Of a stretch of 64,000 nucleotides of DNA, positions 1-8,862 are shown piece after piece. This DNA comes from Shewanella cyperi (lineage in GTDB: Bacteria; Pseudomonadota; Gammaproteobacteria; Enterobacterales; Shewanellaceae). The stretch covers positions 3,883,001 through 3,947,000 of the forward strand of contig NZ_CP071501.1 of NCBI RefSeq assembly GCF_017354985.1, written 5' to 3'. Position 1 is the first letter of the stretch. Every line of letters starts with the position of its first letter. The notes under the pieces were generated by a model, which did not search any database, was not told where the DNA came from, and was given only the letters and a program-made list of their open reading frames with translations. The position numbers and the translations under genes are program-made.

Positions 1-1
1 A

Positions 2-343
2 GGCGTCACCATTGCTATGCAATCAAGTGCCTTTGCCGCTGATTGTTTAATAAGAAGGTACAATGGCGAAGAGGTTAGCTGGGACAAGGACTATTGCCAG
101 CCTTTGACCCAGGGTGTCGACACCTTCCGTACCTATGTGGAAGCCTGGTATGACGGCCGCTTTCAACAGGTGATCTTCAGCGAAGATCAGAACCCCAAGG
201 TCAAACAAATGATCTGCTCCATTCTCGCCGGCTATGCCTGGGACAGGGACAACCCCTTTGTGAAAGATTCGCTAAGGCGGCTGAATATGGTGGTAGAATT
301 ATGCGCGGATAGACAAAGCAGCCCCACCCCAGAGCCGAGTTAG
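2..343 (+). CDS. small secreted protein, 5' end outside window
   Basis: The frame is open to the first bases of the window. The first in-frame ATG (base 17) would leave only the tail of a signal peptide, ending in SAFAA just before an Asp-Cys pair, so the true start lies upstream and the gene is partial. The mature part is about 100 residues with four cysteines, suggesting a disulfide-bonded periplasmic protein. It ends 3 bases before the DUF3261 lipoprotein gene and is therefore probably part of the same aryl-polyene operon. I do not recognise the family and assign no function. Confidence 0.6.
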   Translation, partial: GVTIAMQSSAFAADCLIRRYNGEEVSWDKDYCQPLTQGVDTFRTYVEAWYDGRFQQVIFSEDQNPKVKQMICSILAGYAWDRDNPFVKDSLRRLNMVVELCADRQSSPTPEPS

Positions 344-346
344 TCA

Positions 347-979
347 ATGAAGCAATTATTCCTTTGGCCTTTCAGCCTCATAATGTTGTTGACCCTTGGT
401 GGGTGCAGCCAGTTACTGCTGCGTCAGACCTGTGTCGGCCTGGCGACGGACATCAATTACTGCCTGGCTCCCTTACCGCTGCAGGATAAAGATCAGTTGC
501 CAAAGGATCAGGCCCACGGGGCAGTGCAACCGGCCAGCCAGAGTGAAACCCAAAAAGTGAACCTGCAACTGGGTGAAACCCAGCATGAATTGCTGGGCCA
601 GATGGTGCTGACGCCACAACGCCTGACCCTGGTGGGACTGGCCCCTTTGGGACACCCCCTGTTCAGCCTTGATTATGATGGCGTCAGATTACAGAGCGAA
701 CAAAGCCTGCTGCTGGGTGATGAGTTTCGGGCCGAGTACCTTATGGCCTTGATGCAACTCATGTATTGGCCTTTGGACAGCATCAATGCCAGTCTCAAGG
801 GCGGTGCCCTGGTGCAGGAACCCTGTCACGCCGTACTGTGCCGGGTACTCTACCCCGATGGCGGCAAAGAGCAGATCCTCAGCATAGATTACAGCCACAG
901 GGATCCCTGGCAGGCAAGAATCCACCTGCGCATTCCAGCGGTGGCTCTGAGCATGACAGTGACCCCCCTGGATTCCTAA
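347..979 (+). CDS. DUF3261 lipoprotein of aryl-polyene cluster
   Basis: This 210-residue protein begins with a short charged N-terminus, a hydrophobic stretch and the lipobox LGGC at about residues 17-20, so it should be a lipid-anchored envelope protein. The rest resembles the DUF3261 family, which is typically found inside aryl-polyene (APE) clusters next to the ketosynthase genes, as here. Its likely role is in export or outer-membrane placement of the polyene lipid, but no enzymatic motif is visible and the role is inferred from context. It is tightly packed between the partial secreted protein and apeO. Confidence 0.75.
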   Translation: MKQLFLWPFSLIMLLTLGGCSQLLLRQTCVGLATDINYCLAPLPLQDKDQLPKDQAHGAVQPASQSETQKVNLQLGETQHELLGQMVLTPQRLTLVGLAPLGHPLFSLDYDGVRLQSEQSLLLGDEFRAEYLMALMQLMYWPLDSINASLKGGALVQEPCHAVLCRVLYPDGGKEQILSIDYSHRDPWQARIHLRIPAVALSMTVTPLDS

Positions 980-1012
980 TAAACCCCGCCGGACTTGGGG
1001 TAGTTGATAAAT

Positions 1013-2212
1013 ATGACAAAGATAGCCATTACACAAATCGGACTGTGTACACCTCTGGGAAGCGACCCGGATACCGTGCTCAACCGCCTGCTGGCAGCAG
1101 ATACCTCTGCCATGGTCTGGCGTGATGACCTGCTGTTGCAACAGCGAACCCTGGTCGGTGCGGTCGGGGATGCAGATCTGCCGCAGATTGCTCCCGAGTT
1201 GGCCCGTTTTGATTGCCGCAACAATCAATTGTTGCTGGCCGCTGCCAAGTCGCTGCAAGCAACCGTGGCCACGGCGCGAGCCCGCTACGGTGCCGATCGC
1301 ATTGCCGTGGTCCTGGGGACCAGCACCTCAGGCATTTCCAAGGGCGAAGAAGCGCTGAAATACCGGGCCGAGAACGGCCACTTCCCGGCGGAGTACCATT
1401 ACTTTCAGCAGGAGCTGGGCAGCACCAGCGATTTTTTACGGCGGGTTTTCGACCTTGATGGTCCTTGTTACACCCTGTCCACTGCCTGTTCATCCAGTGC
1501 CAAGGTCTTTGCCAGCGGCAAGCGCCTGTTGGATGCCAATCTGGCGGATATGGTGATTGTGGGCGGCGTGGATACCCTGTGCAAGCTGACCCTTAACGGT
1601 TTCGATGCGCTGGAGTCTGTGTCCAAGGGCCACTGCAATCCCTTCAGTGCCAACCGCGATGGCATCAACATTGGCGAGGGTGCAGCCTTGTTTGCCCTTG
1701 AGCGCGGCGACAACGGCATATTGCTCAGCGGTATAGGGGAATCGGCCGATGCCCACCATATTTCAGCGCCCCATCCCGAGGGAGAAGGGGCCATGGCCGC
1801 CATGAGAGCAGCCCTGGCCGATGCTGGCCTGACAACGGCGGATATCGACTATATCAATCTCCATGGCACGGCGACGCCGAAAAATGACGCCATGGAAAGC
1901 CGGGCTGTGACCGGTATATTTGGTGCAGAGGGTCCCTGGTGCAGTTCCACCAAGCCGCTGACCGGCCATGCCTTGGGCGCCGCCGGCGCCCTGGAAGCCG
2001 CCTTCTGCATTCTCTTGCTGTCCGATCTGAATCACAAGGGTGGCCTGCCCCTCCAGCACTGGGATGGTGTGGCCGACCCGGCCGACCCCAAGCTGCGGCT
2101 GGTGTCCGCCAAGGCGCCCAGATTCTGGCCCAAGCATGTGATGAGTAATTCCTTCGCCTTTGGCGGCAGCAATGCCAGCCTGATTTTCAGCCGGAGCCAA
2201 GCCAATGACTGA
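1013..2212 (+). CDS. apeO: beta-ketoacyl-ACP synthase, ApeO-type
   Basis: A 399-residue thiolase-fold condensing enzyme that extends an ACP-bound chain with malonyl-ACP. The triad is complete: Cys159 in TACSSS, His284 in HGTAT and His319 in TGHALG, and the C-terminus carries the FAFGGSNAS loop. The start is set at ATG 1013; a TTG at 1004 is in frame but sits too close to the only GGGG run. The order KS, dehydratase, ketoreductase, KS matches apeO-apeP-apeQ-apeR of aryl-polyene clusters, where ApeO pairs with a chain-length factor (ApeC). That partner would lie upstream of this window. Overlap with apeP is 8 bases. Confidence 0.82.
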   Translation: MTKIAITQIGLCTPLGSDPDTVLNRLLAADTSAMVWRDDLLLQQRTLVGAVGDADLPQIAPELARFDCRNNQLLLAAAKSLQATVATARARYGADRIAVVLGTSTSGISKGEEALKYRAENGHFPAEYHYFQQELGSTSDFLRRVFDLDGPCYTLSTACSSSAKVFASGKRLLDANLADMVIVGGVDTLCKLTLNGFDALESVSKGHCNPFSANRDGINIGEGAALFALERGDNGILLSGIGESADAHHISAPHPEGEGAMAAMRAALADAGLTTADIDYINLHGTATPKNDAMESRAVTGIFGAEGPWCSSTKPLTGHALGAAGALEAAFCILLLSDLNHKGGLPLQHWDGVADPADPKLRLVSAKAPRFWPKHVMSNSFAFGGSNASLIFSRSQAND

Positions 2213-2696
2213 TGCTGTGTGGCAAACGCCACCTTTGGCGGAACTGCCGATCGAAACCTTTATTCCCCACCGCGCGCCCATGGTGCTTATCGACAGGGCC
2301 CTTGAGCATCGCAAGGACTTCCTCGAAACTCAGGTGTGCATTGATGAGCAAAGCCCCTTCTTCGATGGGCTCAAAGGCGGCGTGCCCAATTATGTGGGCA
2401 TAGAGTACATGGCCCAAAGCATTGCCGCCCTGGCAGGCATTGAGGCCAAGCTGGCCGGCCTGCCGGTCCGTATTGGTTTTTTGCTGGGCAGCCGCAAACT
2501 GCAACTGCATCAAGGCTGCTTCCTGGCGGGGCATGAATATCGTGTCCGGGTACAGCGACTGTATCAGGAAGACACGGGATTGGCGGTTTTCGACTGTCAG
2601 ATCCTGGAGGGCGAGACGGTGGTGGCCAGTGCCAATATCAACGTATTCCAGCCGGATGATGCCCTGGCCTATATAGCCGAAAGCCGTCAGGATTGA
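2205..2696 (+). CDS. apeP: hotdog dehydratase-like subunit, ApeP-type
   Basis: A 163-residue FabA/FabZ-like hotdog protein. It has the family Glu in GIEYMAQ (Glu67) but lacks the HFPG-type motif expected just upstream: that segment reads PFFDGLKGGVP, with no histidine. In APE pathways ApeP forms a dehydratase heterocomplex with ApeI, so a subunit with an incomplete site fits a partner role; which residues each subunit supplies is not visible here. Its start codon lies inside the end of apeO, implying coupled translation. ApeI would be encoded upstream, outside the window. Confidence 0.75.
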   Translation: MTDAVWQTPPLAELPIETFIPHRAPMVLIDRALEHRKDFLETQVCIDEQSPFFDGLKGGVPNYVGIEYMAQSIAALAGIEAKLAGLPVRIGFLLGSRKLQLHQGCFLAGHEYRVRVQRLYQEDTGLAVFDCQILEGETVVASANINVFQPDDALAYIAESRQD

Positions 2697-2720
2697 AGCG
2701 GACGACATAGGAGAATAATA

Positions 2721-3446
2721 ATGAAAAACAGGATCTTGGTTACCGGCTCCAGCCGTGGAATAGGCAAGGCCATAGCACTCAGACTGGCCGGAGCCGGCTA
2801 TGATATAGGACTGCATTATCACAGCAATGCTGCCGCGGCCGACGCCACAGCCGCCGAGCTGACCACTCTGGGCGCCAAGGTGAGTCTGTTGCAATTTGAC
2901 GTGGCCGATCGTCAGGCCGTGCGTCAGGCCATTGAGGCCGATATTGAGGCCAACGGTGCCTTTTATGGTGTGGTACTCAATGCCGGTATTACCCGGGACA
3001 CGGCCTTTCCCGCCATGTCAGAGCAGGAATGGGACTCGGTGATCCACACCAATCTCGACGGTTTCTACAATGTGCTGCAGCCCTGCGTCATGCCCATGGT
3101 GCAGACGCGCAGGGGCGGTCGCATCATCACCCTGGCATCCGTTTCCGGCCTCGCCGGCAATCGTGGCCAGGTGAATTATTCCGCGTCCAAAGCCGGCATC
3201 ATAGGTGCCACCAAGGCACTGTCGCTGGAGCTGGCCAAGCGCAAGATCACAGTCAACTGCATAGCACCGGGGTTGATTGAGACCGACATGGTGAGCGATT
3301 TCCCCAAGGACATGATCGACGAACTGGTACCGCTCAAGCGCATGGGTAAGCCGGAGGAAATTGCCGCCCTGGCCGCCTTCCTGATGTCCGACGATGCCGC
3401 TTACATTACCCGTCAGGTGATCTCGGTGAACGGAGGTATGCTGTGA
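2721..3446 (+). CDS. apeQ: 3-oxoacyl-ACP reductase, FabG/ApeQ-type
   Basis: A 241-residue short-chain dehydrogenase that reduces the 3-keto group of the growing chain with NADPH. Visible motifs are the nucleotide-binding TGSSRGIG (residues 8-15), LNAG near 86-89 and the catalytic set Ser140, Tyr153 and Lys157 (YSASK). An AGGAGA site precedes the ATG. Its last codons overlap the GTG start of apeR. The conserved neighbours make the aryl-polyene ketoreductase role more likely than a housekeeping FabG, which normally sits with fabD-acpP-fabF. Confidence 0.82.
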   Translation: MKNRILVTGSSRGIGKAIALRLAGAGYDIGLHYHSNAAAADATAAELTTLGAKVSLLQFDVADRQAVRQAIEADIEANGAFYGVVLNAGITRDTAFPAMSEQEWDSVIHTNLDGFYNVLQPCVMPMVQTRRGGRIITLASVSGLAGNRGQVNYSASKAGIIGATKALSLELAKRKITVNCIAPGLIETDMVSDFPKDMIDELVPLKRMGKPEEIAALAAFLMSDDAAYITRQVISVNGGML

Positions 3447-4675
3447 GCCGCCGGGTTGTGATCACAGGTGCCGCGGCCATTTCCAGTCTGGGGCAGGATT
3501 GGGACAGCATAGCCACCAGCCTCAGGGCCATGGAGAACAAGGTAGTGCGCATGGCCGACTGGGACAGGTTTGATGGCCTTAATACCCGTTTGGCGGCCCC
3601 GGTCTGCGACTTTGTGGTACCGGCGCACTATTCACGCAAGAAGATCCGCTCCATGGGCCGGGTGTCCCTGATGGCAACCCGCGCCAGCGAGCTGGCCCTG
3701 GAAGCGGCTGGCCTGTTGGACAGTCCACTGCTGACCAGCGGCGACATGGGCATAGCCTACGGCTCCTCCACCGGCAGCACAGATCCTCTGATAGGCTTTG
3801 GCCGCATGCTGGCCGACGGTGATATGTCCGGCATAGATGCCACCAGTTATATACGTATGATGGCCCACACCACGGCGGTCAATGTCGGGGTTTACTTCGG
3901 CCTCAAGGGCCGGGTGCACACCACCAGCAGCGCCTGCACCTCGGGCAGTCAGGGTCTGGGCTACGCCTACGAGGCAATCAAGTTCGGCCGCCAGACGGCC
4001 ATGCTTGCCGGCGGCGCCGAGGAGCTGTGCGCCAGCGAGGCCGTGGTATTCGACACCCTGTTCGCCACCAGCACCCGCAACGACAGCCCTCAGCTGACGC
4101 CGCGCCCCTTCGACCGCGATCGCGATGGTCTGGTGATAGGTGAAGGGGCCTGTACCCTGGTGTTGGAAGAACTTGAACACGCCAAGGCCAGGGGCGCCAG
4201 GATCTATGCGGAAGTTGTGGGCTTTGGCACCAACGCCGATGGTCTGCATGTGACCCAGCCCAATGCCGACACCATGGAGCAGGCCATACGCCTGGCGCTC
4301 AAAGATGCCAATCTCGCGCCCGACGCCATAGGCTATGTCAATGCCCACGGCACAGCCACCGACCGGGGCGATATCGCCGAAACCCGGGCAACGGCGGCGG
4401 TATTCGGCGCCCGCATGCCCATCTCGTCCCTCAAGAGCTACACGGGTCATACCCTTGGCGCCTGCGGTGCCTTGGAAGCCTGGCTCAGCGTTGAGATGAT
4501 GAATGCCGGTTGGTTTGCACCGACCCTGAACCTGCACAATATCGATCCCCAATGCGGTGAACTGGATTATCTGCACTCGGGGATACGGGCATTGGATACC
4601 GAATTTGTGATGAGCAATAATTTTGCCTTCGGCGGTATCAATACTTCACTGATTTTCAAACGCTGGAATAACTGA
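3443..4675 (+). CDS. apeR: beta-ketoacyl-ACP synthase, ApeR-type
   Basis: A 410-residue second ketosynthase with Cys165 (SSACTSG), His302 (AHGTAT) and His336 (YTGHTLG), so it looks catalytically competent. The GTG start at 3443 overlaps the apeQ stop, the usual arrangement for translational coupling. In aryl-polyene clusters ApeR is the terminal ketosynthase gene; it is thought to act early in chain building, whereas ApeO with its chain-length factor does the long extension. That division is family knowledge, not visible in the sequence. A FabF-like primary fatty-acid role is less likely given the neighbours. Confidence 0.8.
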   Translation: MSRRVVITGAAAISSLGQDWDSIATSLRAMENKVVRMADWDRFDGLNTRLAAPVCDFVVPAHYSRKKIRSMGRVSLMATRASELALEAAGLLDSPLLTSGDMGIAYGSSTGSTDPLIGFGRMLADGDMSGIDATSYIRMMAHTTAVNVGVYFGLKGRVHTTSSACTSGSQGLGYAYEAIKFGRQTAMLAGGAEELCASEAVVFDTLFATSTRNDSPQLTPRPFDRDRDGLVIGEGACTLVLEELEHAKARGARIYAEVVGFGTNADGLHVTQPNADTMEQAIRLALKDANLAPDAIGYVNAHGTATDRGDIAETRATAAVFGARMPISSLKSYTGHTLGACGALEAWLSVEMMNAGWFAPTLNLHNIDPQCGELDYLHSGIRALDTEFVMSNNFAFGGINTSLIFKRWNN

Positions 4676-4689
4676 CAAGGACTTCATTT

Positions 4690-5457
4690 ATGTGGCGCAA
4701 GACACTGAATACCATCTGCAAACCGGCCCTGCTGTTGGCGCTGTTGTTGGCGCCGCTGGGCTTAAGTGCCCGGGAATACAGTCAGCAGGATTTTATTGAG
4801 GCTTTCAGTAGCCAGAATGTCTATAAAGTGAGGCGGGCCTCGGACGCGCTGCAGTTTGAGGGCATGGGCGAACCGGCAATCTTTGCCAATATTGCCACTG
4901 AACTGGCCAAACTGACCGAGACACAGGAGTCACTGGGAAAGCAGGAACTGCAGCTCAGCGCCTGGTTAATGCGCGCCCTGGCATACTCAGGCGACCCCAA
5001 GTTTCAAAACCTGTTGCAGGAATACACAGGCAAACACAACCACAAGAAACTGCGCCAGTATGCCAAGGAAGCACTCAGCAGTTTCAAGCAGCAACAGTTA
5101 TGGCAGCCCATCATCAACAATCGGGCACATTGGGATCAGCAGCTAAGCCCAAGAATTAATGCCCTGGCCAACGGCCTGCGCAGCGGTCATCTGGAGCTGA
5201 TGCGCGAAGCGGCCCGTACCATCACAGCCGATGCCATCCATCATCCCTTTTTACTTAAGCTGTTATCCGGGGAGCTTGCCCGGCAACACTACCTAAGTGA
5301 CGAGGGTTTATCAGTGGACACCTACGCCTGGATGGCCAAGGCCCTGGCCAGCTCGGGAGAGGCAGAGTACGAACCCCAATTGCGCGCCATGGCCGACGGC
5401 AAATTGCCCAAGTCCCTGCGTAAGTACATCAAGGGTTACCTCAAAACCTATTATTAA
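4690..5457 (+). CDS. secreted helical (HEAT-like) protein, unknown function
   Basis: A 255-residue protein with a cleavable signal peptide (hydrophobic core about residues 12-24, cleavage after LSA near 27). The mature region is almost entirely amphipathic helices with repeats of roughly 30-40 residues, such as SAWLMRALAYSGDPKF and TYAWMAKALASSGEAEY, in the manner of HEAT repeats. It is probably a periplasmic scaffold or adaptor. It starts 14 bases after apeR with an AAGGA site, so it is likely cotranscribed with the aryl-polyene genes. No catalytic motif is seen and I cannot assign a specific family. Confidence 0.6.
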   Translation: MWRKTLNTICKPALLLALLLAPLGLSAREYSQQDFIEAFSSQNVYKVRRASDALQFEGMGEPAIFANIATELAKLTETQESLGKQELQLSAWLMRALAYSGDPKFQNLLQEYTGKHNHKKLRQYAKEALSSFKQQQLWQPIINNRAHWDQQLSPRINALANGLRSGHLELMREAARTITADAIHHPFLLKLLSGELARQHYLSDEGLSVDTYAWMAKALASSGEAEYEPQLRAMADGKLPKSLRKYIKGYLKTYY

Positions 5458-5465
5458 CCCTTGCA

Positions 5466-6590
5466 TCATTCTCCATCAGGGAAGCCCAGAATAATGTCCT
5501 GGGCCTCCTGACCGCGTCGCTTCAATGCCGCCACACAAAGCGGATCCAACTTACCCAAGGCGACCATGCACTCCAACTCCTCCAGTGCCTGGGCAATTGG
5601 CCAAGACGTCTTGTAGGGACGCTTGCTGGTCAGGGCATCGAAGATATCCGCCACTGCTACTATTCTGGCCACCTTGGGGATAGCCTCGCCCTTCAGGCCC
5701 CGGGGATAGCCGCTGCCATCAAGAAACTCGTGATGACAGGCCACCAGATTGAGCATGATGTCCGAGTCCGGCAGATGCTCGACCCCAAAATCACCCAGGA
5801 TCTTGCGGATCAACAACTCTCCTTTTTCCACATGGCTGCGCATCAGCTGCCACTCACCGGCGTCCAGGGGGCCGGGTTTCAGCAACACCCGGTCAGGAAT
5901 ACCTATCTTGCCCACATCATGCAGCGGGGCAAACAAGGCAATATGCTCTATTTGTTCATCAGTAAGTTCAAAGGCTTCCCTGACCTCGATGGCAATCAGC
6001 CTGGAATAGCGTGCCATGCGCTCCAGGTGGGCACCTGTTTCAAAATCCCGCAGATGGGCAAATTCCCGCGCCACCCGCGCCGAGTTCAGCACTGTGCGGA
6101 TAGCCCTCAACTCGGCACTGATGGCCATATTGATCAGGTTGGAATAGAGCAGTAAATCCCGCTGCACCTTGGGGGTGAAGGCCGCCGCCTGGCAGGAGTC
6201 GAAAAACAGGAAACCTATCAGCTGCTGCTCGTCGTACAAAGGCAGGGTGAAGGATGACAAATAATCCTGATCCAGCAACCACTGACTGTGGCGGGTATGG
6301 GGACCAAAACTGCTGCGGATATCGTCCACCACCCGGCAGTAACCCGTATGGGCCAGGGAAGACAGGGATTCGCTGTGGCTCAGGGGATACTGGTAGGCCT
6401 GAATGGCCGTGCCTCTGTGGGTACTGTTGATAAAGGTTTTGAGCATATCATCGCCCGCATCGTAGAGGGCGAAGGCAACCCTGTCGATTTGGGGCATGGT
6501 CTGCTTCAGATGATTGTGCATCCGCGTCAAACGCTCGGCAGCCGTGCCCCTTTCGGGCCAAAGGTGTTCCGGATGAAAATGCTGTTCCAT
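5466..6590 (-). CDS. GAF-like plus HD-GYP cyclic-di-GMP phosphodiesterase
   Basis: A 374-residue cytoplasmic protein with no transmembrane segment. Residues about 15-165 look like a GAF-type sensor; residues about 175-365 are an HD-GYP domain with HDVGKIGIPD (His224-Asp225), a second histidine pair HHE (286-288) and the signature GSGYP (GYP 294-296). All metal and signature residues appear intact, so it should hydrolyse cyclic di-GMP. ATG 6590 follows a GGGGG run at a normal distance; a TTG at 6602 is possible but has no ribosome site. It converges on the preceding operon. The GAF ligand is unknown. Confidence 0.85.
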   Translation of the reverse strand: MEQHFHPEHLWPERGTAAERLTRMHNHLKQTMPQIDRVAFALYDAGDDMLKTFINSTHRGTAIQAYQYPLSHSESLSSLAHTGYCRVVDDIRSSFGPHTRHSQWLLDQDYLSSFTLPLYDEQQLIGFLFFDSCQAAAFTPKVQRDLLLYSNLINMAISAELRAIRTVLNSARVAREFAHLRDFETGAHLERMARYSRLIAIEVREAFELTDEQIEHIALFAPLHDVGKIGIPDRVLLKPGPLDAGEWQLMRSHVEKGELLIRKILGDFGVEHLPDSDIMLNLVACHHEFLDGSGYPRGLKGEAIPKVARIVAVADIFDALTSKRPYKTSWPIAQALEELECMVALGKLDPLCVAALKRRGQEAQDIILGFPDGE

Positions 6591-6753
6591 GGCTGCCCCC
6601 AATCCAGATGCTGTGCCTTAAAGTGCATCCCCAGACTAGAGCCACTGATGGCCTCCACTCTTTGATCCTGCGCAAAAAGCGTGCACTCTATTGCAGTTCA
6701 CATTCAATTAGATTATTTTCAATCAGATTTTTCTAATTAAAGAGAGTAAGCCC

Positions 6754-7062
6754 ATGGAGCAACCACAAGTGAAGTGCCTTGACGCCGCTGCCAGCTGGCA
6801 GCTGATTGACCAGGGGATTCCCGTTATAGATGTGCGCAGTGCCGCTGAATTTGCCGCCGGTCACCTGCAGGGAGCCACCAATGTGCCCCTGGACTCCCTG
6901 AGTCAGTGGGCACAGCAACAGGCCGATAAACAGCAAGCCTTGTTACTCTACTGTGGCGCAGGTATTCGTGCCCAAAAGGGTTGCGATCTGTTGTGCGCAG
7001 AGGGCTTTATGGCCGTCAGCAACGCCGGGGCCCTCAAGGATCTGCTCAGCCACAGGGACTGA
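6754..7062 (+). CDS. single-domain rhodanese
   Basis: A 102-residue rhodanese with the substrate-site motif DVRSAAEF (residues 26-33) and the active cysteine Cys67 in the loop YCGAGIRAQ. It has no signal peptide, unlike E. coli PspE, so it should act in the cytoplasm as a sulfur carrier or thiosulfate sulfurtransferase. It is monocistronic and followed by a clear terminator. The AT-rich 160 bases upstream presumably carry its promoter. The sulfur acceptor cannot be told from sequence. Confidence 0.85.
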   Translation: MEQPQVKCLDAAASWQLIDQGIPVIDVRSAAEFAAGHLQGATNVPLDSLSQWAQQQADKQQALLLYCGAGIRAQKGCDLLCAEGFMAVSNAGALKDLLSHRD

Positions 7063-7083
7063 CAGCAATCTATGCCATACAGC

Positions 7084-7112
7084 AAAAAACCGCCTGGGAG
7101 GCGGTTTTTTTA
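7084..7112 (+). terminator. intrinsic terminator after rhodanese gene
   Basis: A-tract, stem CCGCC/GGCGG with loop TGGGA, then seven T. The A/T flanks make it usable from both strands, so it may also end azoR transcription arriving on the other strand. Confidence 0.85.
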
Positions 7113-7128
7113 TTGCAGAAACTGAAGC

Positions 7129-7719
<591 letters not shown>

Positions 7720-7849
7720 TCACTCCCAATTTCACAGCACCCCAAGGTGCGATTCGATGGTATTGAGTCTATTGACCCACAAAAGAGAAAAAAAGCGGAT
7801 TAAATTGGAGAAATACTTCTAAAAAATAGAAAGCTATTAAAATTGAAAA

Positions 7850-7885
7850 CTTTAAAAATAGCAAGGCCAGTCAATGACTGGCCTT
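7850..7885 (-). terminator. terminator for the yihY-pip-dtd-yiiD operon
   Basis: A perfect 10-base stem AAGGCCAGTC/GACTGGCCTT at 7863-7884 is followed on the minus strand by a T-rich run, about 70 bases beyond the last gene of the minus-strand operon. Confidence 0.75.
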
Positions 7886-7956
7886 CGCATCCTTCTGTCT
7901 GAAGGCAATACCGGATTGCCGTTATGGCACACAAGAGAACGACAGAGAGAGTGCCA

Positions 7957-8418
7957 TCAAGCCGGCTTATGTGCCCCCGGCAAGCTGACATACTGACCGC
8001 TGAACTCGGCGCATAACTTATCAGCACACCAGAGTGTCACATCCAGCGTCACCTTAACCCGTTTACCACGGGCCAAGGGGCTGAGATCTTGCCCTGGCCA
8101 ACTGACTCTGGCCACAGGGGCTCCGGTGACGGGTGCCAGATAACGAATATGGGCGTCGGCCAGCACTATATCCCCATGCAGCTCGTGACTGCGCTGCATC
8201 AGCCACAGCAGGCCCCAGCCCGTCAGGGTCAGCAAGGTATAAATACTGCCGGCAAACATGGTCTGGTGCAGGTTAATATTGGGCGCCAGGGGCGCAGCCA
8301 CCGTCAGCTGCTCGCCGTCAAACTGTTGCGGCCTGATTTGCATGAATTCACTGACGGGAATAGTGTTGTGCCAGGTGGCGGCAAGCTCGCTCACCAGGGC
8401 ATCAAAGTTGGATGACAT
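7957..8418 (-). CDS. YiiD C-terminal-type hotdog protein
   Basis: A 153-residue protein matching the C-terminal hotdog (thioesterase-like) domain of E. coli YiiD, without the N-terminal acetyltransferase half. Core segments include NINLHQTMFAGSIYTLLTLTG, typical of this family. The ATG at 8418 lies one base before the dtd stop; an upstream extension seen in frame is just dtd read in another frame. The order yihY-dtd-yiiD is also found in E. coli. The E. coli protein has been reported to have malonyl-ACP decarboxylase activity that helps initiate fatty-acid synthesis; that function is a plausible transfer but is not proven by sequence. Confidence 0.78.
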   Translation of the reverse strand: MSSNFDALVSELAATWHNTIPVSEFMQIRPQQFDGEQLTVAAPLAPNINLHQTMFAGSIYTLLTLTGWGLLWLMQRSHELHGDIVLADAHIRYLAPVTGAPVARVSWPGQDLSPLARGKRVKVTLDVTLWCADKLCAEFSGQYVSLPGAHKPA

Positions 8419-8419
8419 A

Positions 8420-8857
8420 TTAGACCTGTAAATGAAAGGTGACCGGACCGTCGTTGACCAGTTCGACCTGCATATTGGCACCAAAGCTGCCGGTTTCCGT
8501 GGTCATTCCCTGGCTGCGGCAATAGTCAATGAACGCCAGATACAAGTGTTCGGCCTGCTCAGGGGTACCGGCGCCGGAGAATCCCGGCCTGAGACCGCGG
8601 CCCGTATCCGCCGCCAGGGTAAATTGGGACACCACCAGCAGGGCGCCACCGGCTTGGGACACATTGAGGTTCATCTTGCCTTCGGCATCGGCAAACACAC
8701 GATACTGCATGACCTTATTGGCGAGCTTTTCCAGTTTGGCCCTGTCATCGCCGCGCTCGACTCCCAGCAATACCAGCAAGCCCTTGTCTATGGCGCCGGT
8801 CGTTTCCCCGGCCACTGTCACCCGCGCCCGGCTGACCCTTTGAATCAATGCAATCAC
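8420..8857 (-). CDS. dtd: D-aminoacyl-tRNA deacylase
   Basis: A 145-residue protein that removes D-amino acids (and glycine from tRNA-Ala) mischarged on tRNA. It carries the SQFTLAAD motif and the C-terminal NDGPVTF (GP cis-proline) motif that form the active site at the dimer interface. The start is GTG 8857, giving the usual N-terminus [10 protein letters not shown] and the standard 145-residue length; the longer open frame upstream runs into pip. It is the third gene of a four-gene minus-strand operon. Confidence 0.93.
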   Translation of the reverse strand: MIALIQRVSRARVTVAGETTGAIDKGLLVLLGVERGDDRAKLEKLANKVMQYRVFADAEGKMNLNVSQAGGALLVVSQFTLAADTGRGLRPGFSGAGTPEQAEHLYLAFIDYCRSQGMTTETGSFGANMQVELVNDGPVTFHLQV

Positions 8858-8862
8858 ATTTA

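Noticed and set aside
3632..4576. Minus-strand open frame (314 codons) in apeR
   Set aside because: Complement of a complete ketosynthase, no ribosome site and repetitive Gly/Ala composition.
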